A stretch of DNA of 64,000 nucleotides from JAGNGI01 sp035448825. Lineage in GTDB: Bacteria > Fidelibacterota > UBA2242. The notes beneath the pieces were generated by a model. That model saw only the letters and a list, made by a program, of their open reading frames with translations, was not told the origin of the DNA and ran no database searches. Below, in pieces: positions 15,589 through 25,700 of this stretch; positions within the stretch are counted from its first letter, which is position 1, and each line of letters begins with the position of its first letter. The DNA is taken from assembly GCA_035448825.1 (NCBI GenBank), contig DAOTJS010000004.1, positions 62,001-126,000 of the forward strand, written 5' to 3'. A program made the translations under genes and the position numbers.

Positions 15589-16581
15589 ATGAATTCACCT
15601 CAAAAAGTCACCGCTTTGACTATCGGCAAGGTTTCTATTGACCCACCGCTGATTTTAGCGCCGATGGCTGGCTATACCGACCAGGCTTTTCGCCAAATTT
15701 GTAAAGCGAATGGTGTCGGTCTGGTTTGTACCGAATTTGTTAGTAGTGACGGTCTGGTACGCAGTTCGGAAAAAACTTATGATTATTTACGTTTTTCCGA
15801 CTTCGAGCGACCGATTAGTATGCAAATATTCGGCGACAATCCCGTCGTTATGGCAGAAGCCGCCAATTTGATAGAGAATGAATTTCATCCTGACCTTATT
15901 GACATCAATGCCGGATGCTCGGTCCGCAAGGTCATTAAAAAAAACGCCGGCTCCGCACTATTGAAAAATCTTCCTTTATTGGAAAAAATTGCCCGCGCTG
16001 TCGTCGAGGCAGTATCGCTTCCGGTTACGATAAAAATGCGGAGCGGATGGGATCGCCAATCCATTATTGCCGTTGAAATTGCCCAGCGATTGGAACAGAC
16101 CGGGATTAAGGCTATAACAATTCATCCGCGCACGGCTGTCGAGGGTTTCCGTAATCCGGCCAACTGGTCACTTATCAAAGAAATAAAGAAAAAGATCAGT
16201 TTACCTGTTATCGGTAACGGCGATGTCTTTACGCCCACCGCCGCTTTACGAATGTTCACTGAAACCAATTGTGACGCGGTTATGATCGGGCGCGGGGCAC
16301 TTGGAAATCCATGGATCTTCCGCCAAATTGCAGATTTACTGGAAAATAAACCGACAATTTCCTATGATTCACCCGCTGAACGAGTTAAACTCTGCCGCCG
16401 ACAACTGGAAATGGAAATCCAATATCGCGGAGAAACCGTAGCTCATAAAGAAATGAAAAAGTTCTATCGCTGGTATTTGCGCGGCTTTGGACATGTCTCC
16501 GAGATTCGGGAAAAATTGGTTCGGAGCAAAAATGCACAGGAAGCATTTAGTATTTTCGATGAATTGGCTCAAATTATTTAA
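15589..16581 (+). CDS. dusB: tRNA-dihydrouridine synthase (DusB family)
   Basis: This 330-residue flavoenzyme reduces uridines in the tRNA D-loop. It has a TIM barrel with L-A-P-M-A-G-Y-T-D near residues 23-31, the active-site cysteine C110 in I-N-A-G-C-S-V-R-K-V (most DusB proteins have N-M-G-C-P-V; here the proline is serine), I-K-M-R-S-G-W near 147-153, I-G-N-G-D-V near 203-208, and M-I-G-R-G-A-L-G-N-P-W near 228-238. The C-terminal helical tRNA-binding domain covers about 250-325. It lies 10 bases after the RmlD-like gene and ends the operon at a terminator. Confidence 0.92.
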   Translation: MNSPQKVTALTIGKVSIDPPLILAPMAGYTDQAFRQICKANGVGLVCTEFVSSDGLVRSSEKTYDYLRFSDFERPISMQIFGDNPVVMAEAANLIENEFHPDLIDINAGCSVRKVIKKNAGSALLKNLPLLEKIARAVVEAVSLPVTIKMRSGWDRQSIIAVEIAQRLEQTGIKAITIHPRTAVEGFRNPANWSLIKEIKKKISLPVIGNGDVFTPTAALRMFTETNCDAVMIGRGALGNPWIFRQIADLLENKPTISYDSPAERVKLCRRQLEMEIQYRGETVAHKEMKKFYRWYLRGFGHVSEIREKLVRSKNAQEAFSIFDELAQII

Positions 16582-16585
16582 TAAG

Positions 16586-16617
16586 AAAGGTTAATGAAAC
16601 CATTAACCTTTTTTTCT
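16586..16617 (+). terminator. Rho-independent terminator after dusB
   Basis: A perfect 11-base stem (arms 16586-16596 and 16601-16611, loop AAAC) runs into a T-tract immediately after the dusB stop. The same hairpin could also work for the leftward M24 peptidase gene only weakly, since that gene ends at 16650 and reads into AAAG on its own strand. Confidence 0.9.
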
Positions 16618-16649
16618 TGAATCTAAATTTTTAAAGACAATATTCTCTT

Positions 16650-17828
16650 TTACAATAATAACAACTGGTCTTGTTCATCACCAGCGACGATTACTTCCCG
16701 GTCTTTCGTGATGAAAACATCTATCTCCGAGCGCACCGCCATTTCGCCCGGCAGGTAAATCCCCGGTTCAATCGAAAAACAGATGCCAGGCACCAGTTCG
16801 CGCTCGTCCTTCGTTTCTAAATTGTCAATATTAACGCCATTGCCATGCACATAATGTCCTATCGAATGTCCAGTGCGATGAACAAAATAATCACCATAAC
16901 CAGCTTCATTTATTACATTTCGACAGACATCGTCAACTTGATAACCGTAGCAAGGCTGATTGTCAGCAAATTTGCGACGGATAAAATCGCGAGCTGTATT
17001 GCGAGCACACACTACGGTATTAAAAATTTCGACGTATTTAGCCGGCGGATTCTGACCGACAAATCCGCACCAGGTAATATCATAATAAATAGCCCGTTCG
17101 GTTTGCTCGCGCGCCCAGAGGTCTATCAATACCTTATCTCCCGGTTTTATTGTGTAAGCATTCTCCACCTTCGGCTCAAAATGCGGGTCGGCAGGATGAT
17201 CATTGACACCTACAATCGGATGCTCGTTGTCATCTGTCAAATTTTCTTCGGCGAAACGTTTAACGATAAACTGCTGAACTTCAAATTCGGTGATGGACTT
17301 TTGTTCTTTTATTCGCGAACTGATTAAGGCAAAGGCTTCATTTTTAATTTTCTGAACTTTCTGGCCTGCTCGCAAGTGCGATTGATAGCCTTCTTCATCA
17401 ATAACAGCTTCAAATATCTGCACAAGATTAGCTGAAGAAACAATTTCAACACCCATTGAGCGAATTAATTCAATCGTTCCGCCGTCAACAACCGAAACGT
17501 AAGGTATATTATTATTCGGTGAATATTGCATCGCGATTCGCCGACTGTTTTTTAATATTTCACGAAGGCTATTATGTTGCTGTTCCCAACTGCGATAGAT
17601 GATTTTTTCGCCGGGAAGTGAGTCAATTTTAGATGCTTCAACCGCTGAAACAAGCTTGATTGGTTCGCCTTCTGCGGGAATGAAATAATACCAGCGCCGG
17701 GTGACGAACATATTCGGATTTAAACCGAGAATATGATAAGCCATCTTGTCACGATTATGAAAATCGTAAAAAAGCCAGCCATCAATTTTCTGTTTGCGGA
17801 TTTCGCTTTGAATGTGTTCAATGTTCAT
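16650..17828 (-). CDS. M24 family metallopeptidase (Xaa-Pro aminopeptidase-like)
   Basis: This 392-residue protein has the creatinase-like N-terminal domain (1-145) and a pita-bread catalytic domain. The metal ligands are all visible: D236, D250, H321 (R-T-G-H-S-I-G), E354 (S-I-E-P-G-I-Y) and E368. It should cleave N-terminal residues ahead of proline, or dipeptides, in the cytoplasm; no signal peptide is present. The gene lies 11 bases downstream of the isochorismatase-like gene, so they likely share a transcript. Confidence 0.85.
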   Translation of the reverse strand: MNIEHIQSEIRKQKIDGWLFYDFHNRDKMAYHILGLNPNMFVTRRWYYFIPAEGEPIKLVSAVEASKIDSLPGEKIIYRSWEQQHNSLREILKNSRRIAMQYSPNNNIPYVSVVDGGTIELIRSMGVEIVSSANLVQIFEAVIDEEGYQSHLRAGQKVQKIKNEAFALISSRIKEQKSITEFEVQQFIVKRFAEENLTDDNEHPIVGVNDHPADPHFEPKVENAYTIKPGDKVLIDLWAREQTERAIYYDITWCGFVGQNPPAKYVEIFNTVVCARNTARDFIRRKFADNQPCYGYQVDDVCRNVINEAGYGDYFVHRTGHSIGHYVHGNGVNIDNLETKDERELVPGICFSIEPGIYLPGEMAVRSEIDVFITKDREVIVAGDEQDQLLLL

Positions 17829-17839
17829 TGAAATGACCT

Positions 17840-18382
17840 TTATTTAATGATTTTAGCAATTTGCTTAAAGGCATCATTTGAGGCATCTTTTAGCATTTCA
17901 AAGAGTGCCATCTCGACGCTCGTGGGATGAACTCCATAAGCCAGCAATTTGTTTATCGTTAGTTGAGTATTTTCCGGTTTACGGCTCGCGATGCAATCGG
18001 TGACCAAGTGCACTTCAAATTTTTTATCAATTAAATCCCGACAGGTCTGGTAAACACAAATATGGGATTCAATTCCGCAAATGATAATTTGATCGCGGTT
18101 AATTTTGTGAATTTCATTCATAAAATTGTCTTCACTGCAACAACTGAATGCCATTTTTATAATCGGTGGAGTATTTGATAATAACGAGGCAATTTCAGGA
18201 TGAGTTGGCCCTAACCCGGTTGGATATTGTTCAGTATAGATAATCGGAATATCCAGAATCTGCGAACCACGGACTAGTTTTTTAAGATTTTCGAGTAAGA
18301 GTGGGTAATTGTACATAACCGATAAGAGTTTCGTTTGCACATCAATGATTACTAAAACTGATCGTTCATTTTTTAATTTCAT
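17840..18382 (-). CDS. Isochorismatase-like cysteine hydrolase
   Basis: This 180-residue protein has the cysteine-hydrolase triad D14 (V-I-I-D-V-Q), K76 (I-K-M-A-F-S-C) and C109 (I-E-S-H-I-C-V-Y-Q-T). It is of the short YcaC-like type acting on an unknown amide or ester rather than true isochorismatase. Two extra cysteines (C81, C82) follow the lysine. Its start overlaps by ATGA the stop of a small membrane protein gene. The natural substrate is unknown. Confidence 0.82.
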   Translation of the reverse strand: MKLKNERSVLVIIDVQTKLLSVMYNYPLLLENLKKLVRGSQILDIPIIYTEQYPTGLGPTHPEIASLLSNTPPIIKMAFSCCSEDNFMNEIHKINRDQIIICGIESHICVYQTCRDLIDKKFEVHLVTDCIASRKPENTQLTINKLLAYGVHPTSVEMALFEMLKDASNDAFKQIAKIIK

Positions 18383-18522
18383 TGTTCAATCCTTTCCTTT
18401 TGAACATTGGCTTTGGATTCATTTAATTTTGATCTAAGGTTGCGAAAATGTAAATAAAAAAGAACCCCAATCAGAAGAAAGATCAGAATTAAATTTGTTA
18501 TTGATTTCCGTCTCCGACTCAT
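18379..18522 (-). CDS. Small single-span membrane protein (47 residues), coupled to the hydrolase gene
   Basis: A 47-codon frame starts M-S-R-R-R-K, then has a hydrophobic helix from about residue 9 to 24, and a charged tail that looks helical. The arginine-rich start predicts an N-in orientation. Its TGA overlaps the ATG of the isochorismatase-like gene, the same coupling seen at other true gene joints here. The ribosome site is weak (GAAGTG). No family is recognised. The overlap and the membrane-protein pattern argue for a real gene. Confidence 0.55.
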   Translation of the reverse strand: MSRRRKSITNLILIFLLIGVLFYLHFRNLRSKLNESKANVQKERIEQ

Positions 18523-18806
18523 CACTTCAATATTTCTTAGGTTAAATATGAATTATTTTAAAAAAATTAACAATAAAAATATCGTGTTTACTTAAACAAT
18601 CTGAAAGTTTATGACTGATTTAGGCGCTCCATCCAACGATCCGAAACTAATCTAACCTTATTTTGAGTGGGTCACTGACCTTAACAAGAGATTGTTTTTA
18701 AATTGAATAAAATAGAAACCACCCTAAAAAATGATAATTGACACGCTCTAGTCGTTAAAAATCACGACAAAAATCTAATGGCCACAAATATTTTAAAAAT
18801 AAAAAA

Positions 18807-18835
18807 TTGACTTTGTGATAAAACACTATTAAAAT
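18807..18835 (+). promoter_or_regulatory. Strong sigma-70-type promoter for a small membrane protein gene
   Basis: TTGACT at 18807 and TAAAAT at 18830 are each one base from consensus and are separated by 17 bases. Transcription should begin near 18842, about 30 bases before the ATG. The remaining intergenic stretch from 18523 to 18806 is AT-rich; I see only a short GTCGT/ACGAC inverted repeat near 18752-18769 and no gene in it. Confidence 0.65.
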
Positions 18836-18873
18836 TAGCAGGGTATTTTAAAAGAACTAATATGGAGGATTTT

Positions 18874-19068
18874 ATGAAGAATTTAGTGTTGATTTCAGGT
18901 GTTCTGGGGATACTGACCTTCCTTATGGGAGTTATCACCCAATTGGTTGGCCACTCGATCCTGTTCTGTGCCGCGAGTTGGAATAGCCTGACTCAAACGA
19001 TGTTACTATTCGCCATTGCCTTTGCTGTTTGGGGACACGAGAAGTGTTGTAAAAAAGAAAAAGAATGA
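18874..19068 (+). CDS. Small two-span membrane protein, function unknown
   Basis: The 64-residue protein has two hydrophobic segments (about residues 3-22 and 39-54) joined by a short loop, and ends with a cysteine-lysine tail, C-C-K-K-E-K-E. The ATG at 18874 is chosen because GGAGG lies five bases upstream; the ATG at 18862 would contain the ribosome site itself. It forms its own unit between a near-consensus promoter and a perfect terminator, which suggests high expression. No family is recognised. Confidence 0.75.
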   Translation: MKNLVLISGVLGILTFLMGVITQLVGHSILFCAASWNSLTQTMLLFAIAFAVWGHEKCCKKEKE

Positions 19069-19091
19069 ATAGTAATTAATCATCATCTTAT

Positions 19092-19120
19092 AAAGTCCCG
19101 GGTCACCCGGGACTTTTTTT
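19092..19120 (+). terminator. Rho-independent terminator of the small membrane protein unit
   Basis: A perfect 11-base stem (19092-19102 with 19106-19116, loop TCA) with a GC core is followed by a run of T. It is one of the strongest hairpins in the window. Confidence 0.92.
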
Positions 19121-19156
19121 ATACAGAATTATTTATTCTTTAGTTATTTAAAACGC

Positions 19157-19546
19157 TTATCTTACTTGCACCCAGACTCGGCGGTTGCGCGGTCCGTCGT
19201 ATTCACAGAAAAAAATTCCCTGCCAAATGCCTAACAACAAATTTCCATTATTCACGATCAGCTGGACACTATTGCCGGTTAAAGTTGACTTGATATGAGC
19301 GTCGGAATTGCCTTCGATATGGGCGTAATTTTCATTGTGGGGCACCAGTTTACTTAGGCGGTTGACGATATCGCTGGCGACATTTGGATCGGCATGTTCA
19401 TTGATAGTTAAACCGGCAGTTGTGTGTGGACAATAGACGACACATATTCCTTCCCGGATTCCACTGGAGCGGACAGCTTCAGCCACTTGAGCTGTAATGT
19501 CAATCAGCTCAATACGACGATTGGTTTTTAAAATAATTTCTTTCAA
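19157..19546 (-). CDS. YjbQ family protein
   Basis: This 129-residue single-domain protein of the UPF0047/YjbQ family has the conserved C-P-H-T-T-A-G-L-T-I-N-E near residues 40-51, H-I-E-G-N-S-D-A-H near 77-85, and the C-terminal G-I-W-Q-G-I-F-F-C-E-Y-D-G-P-R-N-R-R near 107-124. Family members show weak thiamine-phosphate synthase activity in vitro; the cellular role is not settled. It follows the secreted protein gene on the same strand by 14 bases and is probably co-transcribed with the envelope operon. Confidence 0.88.
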   Translation of the reverse strand: MKEIILKTNRRIELIDITAQVAEAVRSSGIREGICVVYCPHTTAGLTINEHADPNVASDIVNRLSKLVPHNENYAHIEGNSDAHIKSTLTGNSVQLIVNNGNLLLGIWQGIFFCEYDGPRNRRVWVQVR

Positions 19547-19560
19547 TTTTCATTCCTATC

Positions 19561-20832
19561 TTAAGTTTTACGTTCCTTCTTACGGGCTGATGGAAAAAGT
19601 ACATTATTCAATATCAGCCGATAACCTGGTGAATTTTTATGTAATTCCAACCGGGTAGGCGGATCACCAACAAAATGTTGATAATCTTCTGGATCGTGTC
19701 CGGCAAGAAAGGTAAAAGTTCCCTTGCCATGATTGCCATGGATATAGCGCACTTGCTCACCGTTAACAACTTCACCCATAACGACAACCGATTTTTTAAT
19801 CCGATCGCGGCGAAATCCGGTTGTCTGTCCCATAAATCCTTTAATTACTCCGACATGATTTTGAGTCAACATTGTTGGCACCGGATCCCATTTCGCTGAA
19901 AATTCAAATAAGGTAAAATAATCGGCTTCGGCGCCCGGTGCCACGGCTTGAAAGCTCGGCGGAATATCAATATCTGAAAATTCATAAAGCATCGGATCCA
20001 GATACAATTTAAAATTCTCAAACGCCAGGCACTTGGAATAATCCAACTTCTCATTGGCACGCGGATCAGCCGGATCGCCGTCATAAATTTCGGCGACAAT
20101 ATCTACATTCTCAGCCGCCAATGCTATATCCAGAGCATCGGTAGCTGAACACATAGCGAATAAAAAACCGCCGTCATTGACATATTGCTTTATTGCGCGC
20201 GTCACAGCTTTCTTTTCTTCAGAAACTTTACGGAAGCCAAGTTTAGCCGCCATAGCTTCATTCTCAGCGACTTCGTTTTGATACCAGGCTTGATTACGAT
20301 AACTCGCGTAAAATTTACCGTATTGTCCGGTAAAATCTTCGTGATGCAAATGAAGCCAGTCATATTCCGGCAATTTTCCCGTCAGCACTTCTTCATCCCA
20401 GAGAACATCGTAATCAATTTCGGCATAAGTCAGAGCCAAGGTGACGGCATCGTCCCAAGGTTGTTTGTTAGGTGGCGAATAAACTGCAATTTTAGCGGCT
20501 TTTTCTAATAATACAACGTCCATATTATTCTCTTCAATCGTCGCATAAATTTGCAAGTTCTGAGCGGCATTCACTTCCTCATAGGCAACTCCCCGTAAAC
20601 GGAGCTCTTTAACAATGCCCGGATAATTATCCAGAAGAAAAGAACCGCCTCGATAATTCAACAACCACTCGACATTTACTCCTTGTTTCAAACTCCAGTA
20701 AACGATGCCGTAAGCTTTCAGGTGATCGCTCTGGGTTAGATCCATCGGAATCAGAATTTTTTGGGCAAAACCGAGATTCGCCAGGATTAAAATCAGTCCA
20801 ATAAATACAACTAAATGTCGGCTTCGTTTCAT
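19561..20832 (-). CDS. Secreted protein of the type often mislabelled asparagine synthetase B
   Basis: The 423-residue protein has a signal peptide (residues 1-23, ending G-F-A-Q). The mature part begins K-I-L-I-P-M-D-L-T-Q-S-D-H-L-K-A-Y-G and includes D-G-G-F-L-F-A-M-C-S-A-T-D near 220-232, a layout like class I amidotransferase or ThuA folds. Homologues in Bacteroidetes-related genomes carry the label asparagine synthetase B, but I see no N-terminal nucleophile cysteine and no ATP pyrophosphatase motif, so that enzyme activity is unlikely. It is encoded six bases after the TPR gene. Function is unknown; an envelope role follows from context. Confidence 0.65.
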   Translation of the reverse strand: MKRSRHLVVFIGLILILANLGFAQKILIPMDLTQSDHLKAYGIVYWSLKQGVNVEWLLNYRGGSFLLDNYPGIVKELRLRGVAYEEVNAAQNLQIYATIEENNMDVVLLEKAAKIAVYSPPNKQPWDDAVTLALTYAEIDYDVLWDEEVLTGKLPEYDWLHLHHEDFTGQYGKFYASYRNQAWYQNEVAENEAMAAKLGFRKVSEEKKAVTRAIKQYVNDGGFLFAMCSATDALDIALAAENVDIVAEIYDGDPADPRANEKLDYSKCLAFENFKLYLDPMLYEFSDIDIPPSFQAVAPGAEADYFTLFEFSAKWDPVPTMLTQNHVGVIKGFMGQTTGFRRDRIKKSVVVMGEVVNGEQVRYIHGNHGKGTFTFLAGHDPEDYQHFVGDPPTRLELHKNSPGYRLILNNVLFPSARKKERKT

Positions 20833-20837
20833 TCGGT

Positions 20838-22778
20838 TTAAATTTCTTTTTTTACGTCTGACAAATGTTGCAGTTCGCGTAAACGCTTGCGAACACTATC
20901 AATTAAAAATGAATTGGGATATTTTTCAAGAATTAATTCATAATAGTAAGCCGCAGTTTGGTAGTTAGCATCACGACGGTCGGCGACTTCCGCCAGCATA
21001 AAAGCAACTTGATCGGCATTCTCATTTTCAGAGGCGAAAAAGGGTTCGGCGGTCGCCTCGGCTTCGCTATAACGATCAAACTGTAAAAGAATCTGGGTTA
21101 AACGAAATCGAGCGGCTGAAATGATCGGAGTTTGAGGATAATTTTGCAAAATAAAGGCATAAACCTTTTCGGCTTCACTCAATTTATTCTGGCGCAAAAG
21201 TAGTTCGGCTTTGGCGAATTCACCGAAAGCTTTCTTTCCGGTGGCGTCGGTCTCGCTGTAATTTGCTCGAAAAAAACCATCGAAGCCAACGACATCATTA
21301 AACAATGCATGCTTTGGACCCAACAACGGTATTAAATTTTTCAACTCGACGTCCAGCGAATCGAATTCCTGCGCCAAAAATTGAGCCAGCGCCAGATGAA
21401 CTCGTAAATCCTTTTCGCCCGGCGTTCCTTCCCATCGCGCAATTTCTGTTTGATAATATTTGATAGCCGCATCGGGATCACCGCGCGCAATCTGCACCTC
21501 ACCTATTCGTAAAGCACAGTTTAAATTCAATTGCCGGTCGCGAGTAATATTCTGAGCCTGGCGCAGTAGATTCAGCGCCCCGTCAAAATCACGCACTACC
21601 CGAAAACGCAAATCAGCCAGCCGATACAAAGCCCGGGCGGAATAGACGCTGTTGGGTTGATTGGCAACTAAAGAATCATAAATGGCAAAGGCTTTCTGCA
21701 AACTCGATTGTTCCTGATTGATTTGCTGGACAAAGTCGGTATTGAAAAAGAGGTTACCGGAATAAAAATAATGCAACGGTTCAGCCGTAGTCTGTTCCAG
21801 CACGGTTTTCTCGAACGCCTCGGCTAATCCGAGCAAAGCTTGCGGAGCAACACCCTGCAATTCTTTCTTCGCCAGAATTTTGGTATAAAAATCCTGGGCG
21901 AGTTCATAACGCCGAATCTGGACTAAATTTTTTGCCATTGCCAAGGCTTGATCTCCACGATTACCGGTCAGGGCCTCAACCTGGAAAATTTCCTCCAGTG
22001 CCGTATTATAACGCCCATTTTTAAAAAGAAAATCCGCCCGAAGGCGATGCAGAGCGGCCTGATCGGGCAAAAGCGACAATTCCGCCCTCAGCAAGGAATC
22101 TATCTGGATAAACAAGGTCGAGTCGGTCGGGAAACGTAAAATTTGCCCGGCAATCATATTGTAATAACGCGGATTAGCGCGAGCATAAAGTAAAAGTTCA
22201 CGAGCGGCTGAATTATATTTCCCCCGCGCGATTTGCAAATTGGCTAATTCCATTGTCAATAAATCCGGTTGTTTATAATGAGCACGAGCTTGAGCAATCA
22301 AATGTTCAGCTTCATCATATAATTTCAAGCCGACCATCTCGTTGAATAAAGCACGGTAAAAGGAAATATTATGGTTAAATTTTTCGATGGCTTTCTGCCA
22401 TTCCTGAAAGGCCGCGGCGCTGTCACCGCGCACATAGTAAAGTTTACCGAGATTGATAGCGGCATTTTCGTGGTTTGGATTCAATTGAATAAAACGGGTA
22501 ATGACTCGTTCGAGCTCCGGTAAATTTTTCTGACGGAAAAGCAGGTTGACATAATTGCTATAATACAAATAATTAGCCGGTCGGGCATCAACCAACGCCT
22601 GGTAAATTTCAGCAGCTTGCGTCAGATGACCTTCTCGTTCCAGACGTTGAGCCTGATTAAAACGTGAATTCAACAGGTTTTCTTCGGGCGAGACGACTTT
22701 TACCGGTTGAGCGGCTACGAAAGTCGTAACCCAAAATATTAACAAAGTTAATGATTCCCAACGCCGTCCGAGCTTCAT
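20838..22778 (-). CDS. Secreted TPR-repeat protein
   Basis: This 646-residue protein has a signal sequence (residues 1-23, ending V-A-A-Q) and tetratricopeptide repeats over almost its full length. Examples are A-A-I-N-L-G-K-L-Y-Y-V-R-G near residue 100 and the A-R-F-R-L-T-Q-I-L-L-Q-F-D-R-Y-S-E-A-E segment near 555. The last repeats resemble those of YbgF/BamD-type proteins. It likely scaffolds a periplasmic complex. Its start overlaps the DUF4175 gene stop by four bases, which ties the two proteins together. Confidence 0.78.
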   Translation of the reverse strand: MKLGRRWESLTLLIFWVTTFVAAQPVKVVSPEENLLNSRFNQAQRLEREGHLTQAAEIYQALVDARPANYLYYSNYVNLLFRQKNLPELERVITRFIQLNPNHENAAINLGKLYYVRGDSAAAFQEWQKAIEKFNHNISFYRALFNEMVGLKLYDEAEHLIAQARAHYKQPDLLTMELANLQIARGKYNSAARELLLYARANPRYYNMIAGQILRFPTDSTLFIQIDSLLRAELSLLPDQAALHRLRADFLFKNGRYNTALEEIFQVEALTGNRGDQALAMAKNLVQIRRYELAQDFYTKILAKKELQGVAPQALLGLAEAFEKTVLEQTTAEPLHYFYSGNLFFNTDFVQQINQEQSSLQKAFAIYDSLVANQPNSVYSARALYRLADLRFRVVRDFDGALNLLRQAQNITRDRQLNLNCALRIGEVQIARGDPDAAIKYYQTEIARWEGTPGEKDLRVHLALAQFLAQEFDSLDVELKNLIPLLGPKHALFNDVVGFDGFFRANYSETDATGKKAFGEFAKAELLLRQNKLSEAEKVYAFILQNYPQTPIISAARFRLTQILLQFDRYSEAEATAEPFFASENENADQVAFMLAEVADRRDANYQTAAYYYELILEKYPNSFLIDSVRKRLRELQHLSDVKKEI

Positions 22779-25700
22779 TCCAGTGAATCCTTACTCAATT
22801 CCTCAAAATAACGGCGAATCAGATTTTCGTATTCTCTGGAATACCCGTCGCGGAGAGCTTTTTCCAGATTTTCCTGTAAAAGAGTGCGCCGTTCGCCCAG
22901 GTTAGACGGCAGACCGTCAGGAGATTTGCGAACGATTTCCTGACCGGTTTTACTCTGGCGTTCCTCTTTAAAATCCTGAGTGCGCAGAGATTTCTGAGCA
23001 TCCAGGAGTCGGGAGAGAATTCTCTGCTGGCGTTCCAGCGTGCGGCGTAAAACCTGGTTATTCTCGAGGTCTTTGATGACTTCGTCCATATCTTTGGCAA
23101 TGCCACCGAGATCGCCCGACTGTTTAGTGCTACCTTGCCCTTGCATTTCATCGCGTAATTTTTCGAGTGATTGGCGAATTTGTTGCTGGCGAGCGGCTAA
23201 TTGCTGGAGAGTTCCCTGATCACCGGGAGAACCCAATCCCAGCATCTGGGTTTCTTCATTCAAACCCTGTTGCATACCAGCCAATTCCTGCAATTGCTGA
23301 AGGTAATTTTCGAAACCGGAAGCCGAACCGCTCTTCTGTAATTCTTGCATAGCCGCCATCAGTTCCAGAGCCGTCATATTGAGCGAAGCGGTGGCATTTT
23401 CAGCGGAAAGTGCCGCCAGTCCCGGATCTCGTTCTTCCATATAGGCGATAGCCGCATTCATACTATTAGCTGATTGACCGAGGTTTTTGCCAATACGCGG
23501 GGAAATGCCAAAAGTTTTACCCGACAAATCAATCAAATCGGAAATCAGGCGGGACAAATTCTGGCGAGTTTCACTTTGCTTAACGGCTATATCCATAATC
23601 TGATCGCTTTGACGCGGAGTGTTTTTAATCTCCTCGGTGAGTTCTTCTTGACGATAGGATAATTGCATTGTTTTATTCAAAATCCGACGGAAGTCTGTCA
23701 TAACGTCCGCCATATTCCGCCTCTGAAATTCAGTGCGAAATTCTTCCATTCTTTCTAACAATTTCTGCAAGTTTTGCTGGGAATTCTGGGCTGACTCCTC
23801 AGCTTGCGATTTATCACCTTTGCGCATGGCACTGCTGGCTCGAGACTGTTCTTGCGGTAGATCCATCGCTTGCATTTCATCTATCAATTGTTGAAGCTCC
23901 TTATTCGGCATCATTGGAAATTCTGCCATATCAGCCGCAGTTCTTTTCATAATATCCTGAGCGATTTCAGTATCATTTTTAATGGCATTTTCAGCTTGCG
24001 CCAACTCACTCAATTTTTGCTGATCATCTGGCGCTGTTTTCTTCAATTCGTCAGCCACTTGCTTCTGCCTTTCGCTTAGATCGGCAAAGCGCTTAACCAA
24101 CTCATCAATATTCTGCTCAATCTGAATCCGGCGAAAGATTTTCAGGAGGCGGTCGAGTTCCTGCGAAAATTGCTCCTGGGAAGTTTTGAAATTATTCAGA
24201 GCTTTTTGAACTTCCTTTGGATCCATTTTTTCGATAGCGGCTTGCAATTTATCGAGTGCTTCGCGCATTTCCGGTGTCATTATATCCTGAAATGCTTCCT
24301 GCACCTGGGCTAATTTTTCCAATGTTTCCGCATCGAAGAGTTGATTCTCACGACTTTTCTCAATCAAGTCGTCGAGTTGCTCACTAAGTTTGGTGATTTT
24401 TTCACCGGCTTCGCGAGTTTTTTTCATTTCCTCTTCTAATTGCTTTTTCTGTTCCCATTTCAGTTCCGGTTTTTTGAGTAATTCACGGGAAATCTCGTCG
24501 AGAACCTTTTTGGTTGTTTCCAGAGATTTTAAAACTTCCTCGCTACTGGAATAAATTTCATCCTGTTGTTCGTTGACCGAGCTAAAAAGTTCATTGAGTG
24601 ATGGAAAGCGGGCGATTAGCCAGTCGGTGCTGGCTTTTTTGGGGCCGCTAATATTATCATTGTCATAAATATCAACCCGGAATTCGACTGCATCTTCCGG
24701 ACCTAATCTAAGTTCGCCGATTTGCCAGGGATAAAATACTTCCTGCCAGGTGATATTCAATTTTGCGAGTGGGAATGTTATTTCCGTTTCATTTTCCTGA
24801 TAATCGGCATATTTTTTTATCACACGGTAGCGAATAGCGGCGCGGGTGAATCCGAAATCATCGCTAATCCGAATACCGAGTGGAATTACCATATCGGCGT
24901 TTAAATCAAGATCATTTTTCGGGCTGAGCATAGTGATAGTCGGATAGGCATCCGGAATGACGCTCAGTCGGTACTTGATAGGATTAATATTTGTCACTTG
25001 CTTTTCATCGGCTACAATAATTTCGAACTGGTCATCATTTTTTACGATGAATTCTCCACGAGCGCGATCACCATTCGTCGCCAAATTTAAGACATTCCCG
25101 CTGGCAAAGGATAAATGGCCTTCTTTAATTTCTTTATTTATACGAATTTCTAAAGATATTTTCGTGCCAGCCAGCAAGTTAAATTCCGCGCTTTTGGTTT
25201 CCTGAGTCTGAGCCGGAAGTCCGGTATATTCCGGATAAATAAAACGGGATTTGACATAGAGAATTTCAGGTCGGTTGATGACTCGAATTGTATCGGGAGG
25301 AGTTCCGATTCGGCGCCAGGGCTTGAACGGCGAACGATTTTGATAATAAGCGCTATAAATCAAATCAGAGCGCAAATTTTCGATCAGATATTGGCTCCGT
25401 CCGGAATCATCTACCGTTAAAATCTCTTGCTGAGTGTAATCCGGATACTGAAGGTCAAGCGTTAAATATTGCGGAAATCGTCCCTGACACTGAAAGCTGA
25501 TTGTTACCGAATCGCCACCTAGCACCCCCGATGACGCTCGGGTTGATTCGATAGAAAAGGGCAATTTGACCGGGTATTCGATTCTGGGGTGCAAAAGTCG
25601 CTCCGTGCTATTTTTGAAATATGCGGGACTGGAGGCAATACAAATTACAAGGCAAAAAATCGCAATTGCCAGATGACGCAAACTCTTCCGGACTTCCTGA

